Positions 1 through 6,282 of a stretch of DNA of 9,596 nt are shown here, piece after piece. Origin of the DNA: JAWVZU01 sp033722075 (lineage in GTDB: Bacteria > Pseudomonadota > Gammaproteobacteria > Xanthomonadales > SZUA-38); the NCBI GenBank assembly GCA_033722075.1, contig JAWVZU010000153.1, positions 1 to 9,596 on the forward strand, in the 5' to 3' direction. Both the position numbers and the translations under genes were made by a program. Each line of letters begins with the position of its first letter. Position 1 is the stretch's first letter. The notes below the pieces were generated by a model, which saw nothing but the letters and a program-made list of their open reading frames with translations, was not told the origin of the DNA and did not search any database.

Positions 1-348
1 CACGTCCCGGGTGTAGACCAGGGCACGCCCCTCGGCCAGGAGGCGCCCGTCGGCGCCATGACATTCAGTCGCCAGGTCGGCCAGGTGTTTCTCCGGCCGC
101 AGTCGAGTGATGCGGACCGTGGCACGGACCACTTCCCCCGGCGCCGCCGCCGCGCGGAACTCGGTTTCCTGCTTCAGATACATGGTGCCCAGCCCGGGGA
201 GCTGCATGCCCAGCAGGTAGGAGAACAGCGCGCCGATGAGCGGATCGGGCACCTGGTCGACCGCGGGCTCGCCGCCGAGTGCGCGGTAGGCCTCTAGATC
301 CGCGGCGCTGAAGGCGCGTTCGACGCCGGCCGAGTCGCCGACCCTCAT
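1..348 (-). CDS. MaoC-like hot-dog subunit without catalytic motif (partial, C-terminus cut by window edge)
   Basis: Translating the minus strand from the ATG at 348 gives 116 codons open to the window edge. The fold signature matches the MaoC/PhaJ hot-dog family: a DPLIGALFSYLLG-type helix (about residues 35-47), LPGLGTMYLKQ (50-60), then alternating beta strands with RLRPEKHLADL (82-92). Family members are usually 130-150 aa, so only a short tail should be missing. The active-site segment SGDxNPxHxD is absent: the corresponding stretch (GGEPAVDQVPDP, about 25-36) is shorter by roughly a dozen residues and has neither the Asp nor the His. The ATG overlaps the stop of the upstream catalytic MaoC gene by 4 nt (ATGA), so equimolar synthesis is likely. 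By analogy with heteromeric hydratases such as mycobacterial HadAB/HadBC, I infer a structural partner for that gene product. It could instead be a thioesterase-like hot-dog protein. Confidence 0.8.
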   Translation of the reverse strand, partial: MRVGDSAGVERAFSAADLEAYRALGGEPAVDQVPDPLIGALFSYLLGMQLPGLGTMYLKQETEFRAAAAPGEVVRATVRITRLRPEKHLADLATECHGADGRLLAEGRALVYTRDV

Positions 349-734
349 AGGGCCTGGTCCGGCAGCTGAAGGATCGCTTCGCCCTGGCAGGTCACGGTGT
401 GGTCCGCACAGCGTTCGACGCGAAAGGAGACGGTCCGGGTTGCGCCCTCGGAGGCGGCGGTTTCGACGCTGAAGCTCATGGCTTCATCGGCATAGGTGGG
501 TGCCGGGAACATGGCGTTCTGCCGGAGCTGGCGGGCGCCCGGATGGAGCCGCTCCAGGAGGCCGCGCACGACCGTCAGGAGCAGCAACCCGTGGGACACG
601 GTCCTGCCGAAGCGGGTCCGCGCCGAGAAGTCGTGGTCAACGTGGATCGGGTTCCTGTCGCCGCTGAGTTCGGCAAAGCGGTCGAAGTCGGCCTGCCGGA
701 AGGTCCGTTCGAACTCGATCCGGTCACTCGCCAT
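345..734 (-). CDS. MaoC family (R)-specific enoyl-CoA hydratase, catalytic subunit
   Basis: This 129-aa protein carries the complete hydratase 2 motif SGDRNPIHVD at residues 24-33, with the expected catalytic Asp26 and His31, followed by RFGRTVSHGLLL (41-52), the usual second part of the active site. The family hydrates trans-2-enoyl-CoA to (R)-3-hydroxyacyl-CoA, or runs the reverse dehydration, in the cytoplasm. Length is normal for a single hot-dog domain (PhaJ-like, about 130-150 aa). The ATG at 734 lies 11 nt inside the end of the acyl-CoA synthetase gene; a GGAG (CTCC at 742-745 on the plus strand) sits 7 nt upstream, supporting this start. Its stop overlaps the next gene, a hot-dog protein lacking the catalytic motif, so the active enzyme may be a heteromer. 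Substrate chain length cannot be inferred. The pairing with a CoA ligase suggests that it acts on the acyl-CoA made there. Confidence 0.9.
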   Translation of the reverse strand: MASDRIEFERTFRQADFDRFAELSGDRNPIHVDHDFSARTRFGRTVSHGLLLLTVVRGLLERLHPGARQLRQNAMFPAPTYADEAMSFSVETAASEGATRTVSFRVERCADHTVTCQGEAILQLPDQAL

Positions 735-2220
735 CCCGCGGCTCCAGCAGGTGCTTCTGGACCTTGCCCGCGGCCGTTCTCGGAAAGTCCTCGACGATCA
801 CGAAATACTTCGGGACCTTGTAGGCGGCCAGGCGCTCGCGGCAGAAACGAACCAGGTCCTCCTCGTCCGGTGCTTCGGCTTCCGGGCGAAGCATGAGGTA
901 GGCGCATCCGACCTCGCCCCACCGGGCGTCGGATACGCCGACGACCGCGGCCTCGAGGACGGCCGGGTGATCGGCCAGCTGGTTTTCCACCTCGGCCGGA
1001 TAGACGTTTTCGCCCCCCGAGATGTACATGTCCTTCAGGCGTCCGACCACGTAGAAATAGCCGTCCTCGTCCTGGCGGCCGAGATCGCCGCTGCGCAGCC
1101 ACACGCCATCGACGAAGGCCTGCTCGGTTGCTTCCGGATTGTTCCAGTAACCCGGCGTGACGCCAGGGCCCGAGAACCACATTTCCCCCGGCTGCCCGCG
1201 CGGGACATCGTTGCCGTCGCGGTCGACCAGGCGGACCTGGCTGAGCAGCTGCGGCTTGCCGACCGCGCCGATCTTCTCCTCGGCCAGGTCGGGGTCCATG
1301 AGAAAAACGGTCGGTCCCGTCTCGGTCATGCCCATTCCGTTCAGGACCCGCGCCCCGCGGGGGGCATATTGGTGAATCAGGACGTCGGGAAGCGGCGCCC
1401 CGCCGCAGGCCCAGCTGCGGACGCTGCGCAAGTCCCAGGACTGGAAATCCGGATGCAGGCTGAGCGCCTGGTAGACCGCCGGCACCCCGAAGAAATTGTC
1501 GAGTTCGCCTTCGGCCAGCAGCGATGCGACCCGGTCGACGTCGAATCCCGGCAGCACCAGGACCCGTGCCCCGTCCATGAGCGCCGGGAGAGTGACGAGG
1601 TTGATGCCTGCGGTATGAAACAGTGGCAGGTAGTTCAGCGTCGTGTCTTCGCCGCGCAGACCCATGGCCTGCTTGATGTTGACCGCATTGGCCAGGGCCA
1701 TCCCGCAGGTCTGGATCACCGCCTTCGGCTTGCCGGTCGTCCCGGAGGTGTAGAGCAGGTACCAGGTGTCGTCGTGCCGCCATGGACCCCGGCCGGCATG
1801 GACCGGTTGGTCGTCGCGCGCCTGCGCATAGTCGCCGTCCAGCGCCAGTCGTGTGGCGCTTGGGAGCGACTGCGCCACCGCTTCATCTTCCTTCCCGAAA
1901 ATGAGCGCCGTGGGTCGACTGTCCGCTATCAGCGGCTCGAGTTCCGCCGCCGGCATGCGCCAGTTGAGCGGGACCAGGATTGCGCCGAGCTTGCCGCAGG
2001 CAAAAAGCAACTCGAAGAATTCGATCCGGTTGCGACACAGGAGAGCGACCCGATCACCTGCTTCGACTCCGTTTTCCGCGAGCAGGCTGGCCGCTCGTCC
2101 GGCGCGCGCATCCAGTCCGGCATAGCTGACTCGCTCGCCGCTGATCAGGTCCTCCATGGCAATGCGGTCCGGGCTGAGCTCGGCGCGCTGGGCCAGGAAG
2201 TCGAACAGAAGGAAGCTCAT
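724..2220 (-). CDS. AMP-forming acyl-CoA synthetase (fatty acid / carboxylic acid-CoA ligase)
   Basis: A 498-aa ANL-superfamily enzyme that would activate a carboxylic acid to its acyl-CoA through an acyl-adenylate, in the cytoplasm. The core motifs are in order: P-loop YTSGTTGKPK (157-166), GGAPLP (273-278), NGMGMTETGP (294-303), the ribose-binding Asp in LRSGDLG (Asp379), the hinge and A8 region GRLKDMYISGGENVYPAEVE (393-412), and the C-terminal catalytic lysine in TAAGKVQK (Lys486). Length is normal for the roughly 500-residue, FadD3/CaiC-like group and far too short for acetoacetyl-CoA synthetase (about 650 aa). The start overlaps the tetR stop by 4 nt, and no strong Shine-Dalgarno precedes it, so translation is probably coupled. 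Its 3' end overlaps the catalytic MaoC gene. Specificity is not readable. The neighbourhood suggests a short or medium enoic acid, or an acid released by the hydrolases. Confidence 0.95.
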   Translation of the reverse strand: MSFLLFDFLAQRAELSPDRIAMEDLISGERVSYAGLDARAGRAASLLAENGVEAGDRVALLCRNRIEFFELLFACGKLGAILVPLNWRMPAAELEPLIADSRPTALIFGKEDEAVAQSLPSATRLALDGDYAQARDDQPVHAGRGPWRHDDTWYLLYTSGTTGKPKAVIQTCGMALANAVNIKQAMGLRGEDTTLNYLPLFHTAGINLVTLPALMDGARVLVLPGFDVDRVASLLAEGELDNFFGVPAVYQALSLHPDFQSWDLRSVRSWACGGAPLPDVLIHQYAPRGARVLNGMGMTETGPTVFLMDPDLAEEKIGAVGKPQLLSQVRLVDRDGNDVPRGQPGEMWFSGPGVTPGYWNNPEATEQAFVDGVWLRSGDLGRQDEDGYFYVVGRLKDMYISGGENVYPAEVENQLADHPAVLEAAVVGVSDARWGEVGCAYLMLRPEAEAPDEEDLVRFCRERLAAYKVPKYFVIVEDFPRTAAGKVQKHLLEPRDGE

Positions 2221-2822
2221 TCGTGTCCGAGGCCCCTGCTGATCAGATCGGCCATGGCATCCGCGACTTCGTCGGCCGATCGCGCATCGTCCCAGTCGCC
2301 GAAGCGCATCCCCAGGAACACGGCCATGCCGATCATCGACCAGGCCCAGATCCCGAAATCGCCGCTACGGATCTCCCCACGCTCGGCGGCGCGCGCAAGA
2401 TTTTCTCGATAGGCCTCGGCAAAGGTCTCGTAGTACTCGTGAAATGCGTCGTCGGCGACAAACTGGGCCTCGGAAACGATGCGGTAGAGGTTCTTGTGCT
2501 GCCGCACGAACTCGATGAAGGCCGCGAGTCCCTGCCGCTCCGCGGTCAGCCGGTCCGGCGCGTCCGCAACCCGCGGAGCAATCCAGCTCCGGGTGAGGTG
2601 TCCCATGTAGGAAACGAGCGAGCGGAAGATCTCTTCCTTGCTGTCGAAATAGACATAGAACGTGCCCAGGGCCACGCCGGCGCGCTTCGTTATCCCGCTG
2701 ACCGCAGCCTGGTGATATCCCTGTTCTCCAAATTCGATCTCGGCCGCCTGAAGCAGTTTCTCGCGGGTTTTCTTGCCGCGCGCGGTCTTGGGTATCTTGT
2801 CGGAACCTGAAACTTGATTCAT
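2217..2822 (-). CDS. TetR/AcrR family transcriptional regulator
   Basis: This 201-aa protein has the standard TetR N-terminal DNA-binding domain: TREKLLQAAEIEFGEQGY (19-36), then the helix-turn-helix VSGITKRAGVALGTFYVYF (41-59) followed by DSKEEIF. The remaining residues form the helical ligand-binding and dimerisation domain, which diverges in this family and does not reveal the ligand. Acyl-CoA or the transported substrate would be logical effectors because the gene leads an acyl-CoA synthetase/hydratase operon. The start at 2822 is supported by a GGAAG (CTTCC at 2833-2837 on the plus strand) 10 nt upstream. A 21-bp palindrome covers this start codon, so autorepression is likely. The stop codon overlaps the next gene by ATGA. 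Confidence 0.95.
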   Translation of the reverse strand: MNQVSGSDKIPKTARGKKTREKLLQAAEIEFGEQGYHQAAVSGITKRAGVALGTFYVYFDSKEEIFRSLVSYMGHLTRSWIAPRVADAPDRLTAERQGLAAFIEFVRQHKNLYRIVSEAQFVADDAFHEYYETFAEAYRENLARAAERGEIRSGDFGIWAWSMIGMAVFLGMRFGDWDDARSADEVADAMADLISRGLGHE

Positions 2823-2828
2823 GTTTCA
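2808..2828. promoter_or_regulatory. 21-bp palindrome, candidate TetR operator
   Basis: The arms TGAAAC (2808-2813) and GTTTCA (2823-2828) are perfect inverted repeats. Between them TGA (2815-2817) pairs with TCA (2819-2821) about a central T at 2818. Only one symmetric pair fails (T2814/T2822), so 9 of 10 pairs match. The size and symmetry fit operators bound by TetR-type dimers. It includes the start codon of the divergent tetR gene and overlaps the proposed -35 of the plus-strand promoter, so a bound dimer could block both directions. Binding by this particular protein is inference. Confidence 0.6.
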
Positions 2829-2842
2829 CAATCTTCCATACT
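2814..2842 (+). promoter_or_regulatory. Candidate sigma-70 promoter for the plus-strand arm
   Basis: TTGATT (2814-2819) and CATACT (2837-2842) are separated by exactly 17 nt, each matching 4 of 6 consensus bases. A transcript would begin near 2849, leaving a leader of about 37 nt before the proposed hydrolase start at 2886. The -35 hexamer lies inside the 21-bp palindrome, consistent with repression. The hexamers are imperfect, so this is a candidate only. No convincing promoter was picked out for the opposite (tetR) direction. Confidence 0.4.
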
Positions 2843-2885
2843 TTCTCGTCACAGACAAGTCCAGCCGCAGGCAGCGCGGGGTTTC

Positions 2886-3737
2886 TTGAAGACACTGAAT
2901 GTTCCAGAGGGTGGCACGATCCGTTACCGGGATGTCGGGGACGGTTTTCCCATCATATGCATTCACGGCTGGGGCGCCAGCGGTGAATTTCTGGACGGGA
3001 CCGTCGCCAGTCTTTCTTCGCGCTTCCGAATCCTGGTTCCGAACCTTCGCGGCCACGCCGGTTCGTCTCCTTTTGCCGAAGGTACTTCCTTCAGCCAACT
3101 TGGTGACGACATCGATGCGCTGATCCGAAAGGAGAACCTGGATCGGGTGGTTCTGCTTGGCTGGTCACTCGGCGCCATGGTGGCCTGGGACTACCTGGAT
3201 CGTTATGGAGACGCCCGGATCGCCGGCCTGATCGTCATCGAGATGGTGCCCCGCCTGCTGAACGATGAGCAATGGTCGCACGGACTGAGAGAAGGCCGTG
3301 ACGAGCTGGTATTCGGCCGCTCGCTGGCGGCGATGCGCGCGGACTGGAACGCCTTCACAGGGGTTTTCATCCCGAGGGTCTTCGCTCCGGATGCCAGCGC
3401 CGAGCGAATCGCCGAAGGCCGTGAGCTTGCCGGCAGAAATGATCCGGAATCCATGGCGCGTCTGTGGTCGGCGCTGGTGACCCAGGACCATCGCGAAACG
3501 GTGGCTAGGATCCGGGTGCCGACCCTGATCGTTCACGGCGCCCGCAGTCAACTCTATGAACGTGAAGCGAGCCGCTGGCTTGCGGACCAAATTGCCGGCG
3601 CGCGACTCGAGTGCTTCGAACACTCCGGTCACGCGCCCCATCTCGAAGAGCCCGAGCGCTTCGAGAAGCTGGTTGACGAATTCGTCGCCGGCCTGCACCA
3701 ACCCGAGTCTCAACCTGCCGCCACGAAACAGAATTGA
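2886..3737 (+). CDS. Alpha/beta hydrolase fold protein (atypical acid position)
   Basis: From a TTG at 2886 this encodes 283 aa with an alpha/beta-hydrolase core: oxyanion region HGWGASGEF (27-35), the RGHAGSS turn (55-61), nucleophile elbow GWSLG with Ser94, and catalytic His249 in HSGHAPHLEEPERF. At the usual acid site after strand 7 the sequence is HGARSQLY (217-224), with Gln222 where Asp is expected; Glu119 or Asp127 after strand 6 may substitute. There is no signal peptide, so the enzyme is probably cytoplasmic and cleaves an ester, lactone or thioester. The frame opens at a TTG at 2814, but that codon is the proposed -35 element, and homology to the family only begins around 2900. The start at 2886 has a weak GGGG (2878-2881) upstream and remains uncertain. 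The gene ends 25 nt before the receptor gene, so the two are probably co-transcribed. The substrate is unknown. Confidence 0.85.
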   Translation: MKTLNVPEGGTIRYRDVGDGFPIICIHGWGASGEFLDGTVASLSSRFRILVPNLRGHAGSSPFAEGTSFSQLGDDIDALIRKENLDRVVLLGWSLGAMVAWDYLDRYGDARIAGLIVIEMVPRLLNDEQWSHGLREGRDELVFGRSLAAMRADWNAFTGVFIPRVFAPDASAERIAEGRELAGRNDPESMARLWSALVTQDHRETVARIRVPTLIVHGARSQLYEREASRWLADQIAGARLECFEHSGHAPHLEEPERFEKLVDEFVAGLHQPESQPAATKQN

Positions 3738-3749
3738 TCCTTGAATGAT

Positions 3750-3756
3750 GGAGGGA
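3750..3756 (+). promoter_or_regulatory. Shine-Dalgarno deciding the TonB receptor start
   Basis: GGAGGGA lies 6 nt upstream of the ATG at 3763. Two tandem ATG codons at 3745 and 3748 lie before or inside this element and have no comparable site, so 3763 is the preferred start. Confidence 0.7.
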
Positions 3757-3762
3757 ATCCCC

Positions 3763-6090
3763 ATGAGTGCATTGCAGAAAAACCCGGCCCGGCGACAACT
3801 CTCGCTGGCCATTGCCCTCGCGATCGCGACCCCGCTGATCGCGCCCGTGACCGCGCTTGGTCAGGAAGAGGACGGCAACAAGGGCGTGATCGAGGAGGTC
3901 ACGGTTACCGCGCGCCGTCGCGACGAGAGCCTTCAGGACGTGCCGATCGCCGTCACCGCCTTCAGCGGTGCCGAACTGGCACGTATCGGAGCAACCGACC
4001 TGATCGAGATCACCCAGACCACCCCGAACGCCACCCTTGAGGTTTCCCGAGGGACGAACACCACACTCTCGGCATTCATCCGGGGCGTCGGCCAGCAGGA
4101 TCCGGTGGCCGGTTTCGAGGCGGGCGTGGGTATCTATCTCGACGATGTGTACCTGAATCGTCCCCAGGCCGCGGTCCTGGACATCTATGACGTGGAGCGC
4201 ATCGAAGTCCTACGCGGCCCGCAGGGCACGCTTTACGGACGTAATACGATCGGCGGCGCCATCAAATACGTGACCAAGAAGCTCGGCACCGAGCCGGAAG
4301 GCAAGGTCAAGTTCACGGCAGGTACCTACGGTCAGCTGGACCTGATTCTGACGGGCTCGACTCCGTTGTCGGACACTTTCCGAGTGGGTGGATCAGTTGC
4401 GCGCCTCACCCGTGATGGCTTCGGTGACAACCTGAACCTCAGCGGCATAGAGAACTACAACAAGGATGTCTTTGCCCTGCGTTTCTCGGCCGAGTGGGAT
4501 GCGACACCCAACCTGTCTTTCCGCTTGTCCGGCGACTACGTCGAAGACGACTCCGATCCCCGCCAGGGTCATCGCCTGACCGTGGGCAACTTCTCCGGCG
4601 CGCCGATCCTGAGCGATGTCTTCGACACCCGCGCCGGGCTCAACAACCCGACGCAGGAGGTCGAGGCGCGGGGCATTCAGTTGACCGCGGAATGGGACGT
4701 CAACGACTGGATCAAGGTGAAGAACGTCCTGGCCTACCGGGATGACGAGTCGTTCTCGCCGATCGACTTCGACAGTTTGCCGCTGGCTGACCTGGATGTC
4801 CCGGTAGTCTATGAGAACGACCAGTTCTCCGAGGAACTCCAGGTTCTGTTCGAAGGCGAGCGGTGGGCCGGGGTGGTCGGCGCCTACTTCCTGGACGCCA
4901 ATGCGTTCAACGCCTTTGATGTCATTCTTGCGGCGACCGGGGATGTGATTGGTCTACCAGGGCTCAACGCATTCACGTTCGGCGATGTGGATACGGACAC
5001 CTGGTCCGTGTTTGCTGACTTCACCTACGACTGGAGCGATACGGTTAGTTTCTCCTTGGGGGGTCGTTACACCAGCGACGAGCGTTCATCGCGGATCCTT
5101 CGCCAGACCCTGATCGGCGGAACCTCCGAGTTCTTCGGCGGCAGTCCGACGCCTATCGCGACGACCTCGGATTTCGATGGCTCGGAAGAATTCAGCGAAT
5201 TCACGCCCCGCGCGTCGGTCAACTGGTACTTCAATCCGAATCACAACCTGTATTTCACTTACAGCGAGGGTTTCAAGGGGGGGAGCTTTGATCCCCGTGG
5301 CCAGACCTCGCTCGCGCCGGATCTCGACGGCGACGGGGATGTTGATGATCAGGACATCTTCAGCTTCATGCTGTTCGAGCCGGAAACGGTGGACACCTTC
5401 GAGATCGGCCTTAAGTCCACCGCCCTGGACGGTCGACTGACCTCCAACCTGGCGGTGTTCTTCTCCGACTACACGGACGTCCAGATTCCCGGTTCAGTGG
5501 GTGTGGACAGCGATGGCGACGGGGTGGTGGACACCTTCGTGGGCGTCACATCCAATGCTGCCGATGCCGATATCTTCGGGGTGGAGTGGGAAGGCCGGGC
5601 CATTCTGGCTCAGGACCTGGCCCACTCGGGTGACGACCTGAGCCTTGCATGGACCTTTGGCTACATCGATGCCGAGTACAACGAGTTCATTGACGCCTTT
5701 GGCAACGACGTGGCCGACGAACGCGTATTCCAGAATACTCCGGACCTCACGGCCAGCGCTCAATTGAGCTATAGCGTACCGTTGGAAATCGGGACCAAGT
5801 CCGGGCGTTTGTCGTTCATCAACACGCTCAGTCATCGCGATGAGCACAGCCAGTTCGAGGTGCCGACGCCGCAGCTGGATCAGGACACTTATACGCTCTG
5901 GGACTTCAGTGTTGTATGGGAGGACGACTCCGGTCACTGGCGTGCGGGATTACATGGGAAGAACCTGACCGACGAGGAGTACAAGGTCGCTGGCTACTTC
6001 TTCCCAAATCTTGGCCTCGAGGGCTCGATCACGGCCTTCTATGGAAACCCGCGGCAGGTGATGGCCACCGTCGAATACAACTGGTTCTGA
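3763..6090 (+). CDS. TonB-dependent outer-membrane receptor
   Basis: This 775-aa receptor would import a substrate through the outer membrane using TonB-ExbBD energy. The N-terminus has basic residues and a hydrophobic stretch LSLAIALAIATPLIAPVTALG (about 13-33) typical of a signal peptide, with cleavage probably before Gln34. A TonB box EEVTVTA (44-50) follows, then the plug (about 56-170) with VERIEVLRGPQGTLYGRN (144-161). The rest is a beta barrel with family landmarks such as FTYSEGFKGGSF and EPETVDTFEIGLKS, ending in NWF with the terminal Phe expected for BAM recognition. There is no N-terminal STN domain, so it does not look like a sigma/anti-sigma signalling receptor. Two Asp/Gly-rich DxDGDG motifs (520-531 and 582-590) suggest calcium-binding surface loops. 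The frame can be opened further at 3745 (6 more residues), but the Shine-Dalgarno favours 3763. Its position next to a hydrolase and MFS transporter suggests a small organic substrate rather than iron-siderophore. Confidence 0.97.
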   Translation: MSALQKNPARRQLSLAIALAIATPLIAPVTALGQEEDGNKGVIEEVTVTARRRDESLQDVPIAVTAFSGAELARIGATDLIEITQTTPNATLEVSRGTNTTLSAFIRGVGQQDPVAGFEAGVGIYLDDVYLNRPQAAVLDIYDVERIEVLRGPQGTLYGRNTIGGAIKYVTKKLGTEPEGKVKFTAGTYGQLDLILTGSTPLSDTFRVGGSVARLTRDGFGDNLNLSGIENYNKDVFALRFSAEWDATPNLSFRLSGDYVEDDSDPRQGHRLTVGNFSGAPILSDVFDTRAGLNNPTQEVEARGIQLTAEWDVNDWIKVKNVLAYRDDESFSPIDFDSLPLADLDVPVVYENDQFSEELQVLFEGERWAGVVGAYFLDANAFNAFDVILAATGDVIGLPGLNAFTFGDVDTDTWSVFADFTYDWSDTVSFSLGGRYTSDERSSRILRQTLIGGTSEFFGGSPTPIATTSDFDGSEEFSEFTPRASVNWYFNPNHNLYFTYSEGFKGGSFDPRGQTSLAPDLDGDGDVDDQDIFSFMLFEPETVDTFEIGLKSTALDGRLTSNLAVFFSDYTDVQIPGSVGVDSDGDGVVDTFVGVTSNAADADIFGVEWEGRAILAQDLAHSGDDLSLAWTFGYIDAEYNEFIDAFGNDVADERVFQNTPDLTASAQLSYSVPLEIGTKSGRLSFINTLSHRDEHSQFEVPTPQLDQDTYTLWDFSVVWEDDSGHWRAGLHGKNLTDEEYKVAGYFFPNLGLEGSITAFYGNPRQVMATVEYNWF

Positions 6091-6100
6091 GCCCCATTTG

Positions 6101-6150
6101 AGCCACCGGCAGTGCGTTCATCGCGCGCTGTCGGTGGTTGCTTTCTTCTC
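6101..6150 (+). terminator. Likely intrinsic terminator after the TonB receptor gene
   Basis: CCACCGGCAG (6103-6112) pairs with CTGTCGGTGG (6128-6137) with a single G-U pair, and the stem can be lengthened by an A-T and a G-U pair to 6101-6139. The loop is 15 nt. It is followed by the pyrimidine-rich GCTTTCTTCTC, which has several T residues but no uninterrupted run, so termination may be partial. It starts 10 nt after the receptor stop codon. Confidence 0.6.
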
Positions 6151-6165
6151 TCTAGAGAACCCAGC

Positions 6166-6282
6166 ATGGATCTAGTGCAACTTGGTGGTTCCGACGACCA
6201 TCGCTTTTGCAGCGTCGGTAATTCTCGCTCATTGTCACTTCGTACTTTTCACTTTCCACCAGGTTCACTCGACTACGCATGA
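6166..6282 (+). CDS. Possible 38-aa leader ORF before the MFS gene (speculative)
   Basis: In the 188-nt gap after the receptor, an ATG at 6166 opens 38 codons ending in a TGA that overlaps the MFS start codon as ATGA (6279-6282). The peptide (MDLVQLGGSDDHRF...PPGSLDYA) is Ser-rich, has one Cys and resembles no family I recognise. For: the MFS start has no good Shine-Dalgarno, so coupling from an upstream frame would help it. Against: only a weak GAGA (6155-6158) precedes the ATG, and the codons lack the strong third-position GC of the neighbouring genes. It may simply be untranslated leader or promoter sequence. Apart from the terminator I see no convincing promoter in this gap, only a short inverted repeat (CCGACG at 6191-6196, CGTCGG at 6213-6218). 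Confidence 0.2.
   Translation: MDLVQLGGSDDHRFCSVGNSRSLSLRTFHFPPGSLDYA

Noticed and set aside
575..1783. Second minus-strand open frame inside the acyl-CoA synthetase gene
   Set aside because: It is Arg/Gly/Pro-rich with no motif, in a shifted frame of a gene whose motifs are all intact in its own frame, so there is no frameshift to explain.
724..2220. Acetoacetyl-CoA synthetase as the identity of the CoA ligase, which would complete 3-hydroxybutyrate use
   Set aside because: At 498 aa it is about 150 residues shorter than that family and fits the general acyl-CoA ligase group better.
496..2412. Long plus-strand open frame (638 codons) opposite the acyl-CoA synthetase and tetR genes
   Set aside because: It lies antisense to two clearly recognisable proteins, shows no domain, and is explained by third-position GC bias in the real genes.
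3745..3762. Tandem ATG codons upstream as the receptor start
   Set aside because: The strong GGAGGGA Shine-Dalgarno at 3750-3756 would lie inside the coding sequence and is well spaced for the ATG at 3763.
6149..6158. Perfect 10-bp palindrome TCTCTAGAGA after the terminator
   Set aside because: Short, partly within the terminator tail, and with no repeat elsewhere that I noticed; likely chance.
6191..6218. Inverted repeat CCGACG/CGTCGG in the leader of the MFS gene as a possible operator
   Set aside because: Only 6-bp arms separated by 16 nt, unlike the 21-bp palindrome at the divergent promoter, and no promoter hexamers placed around it.
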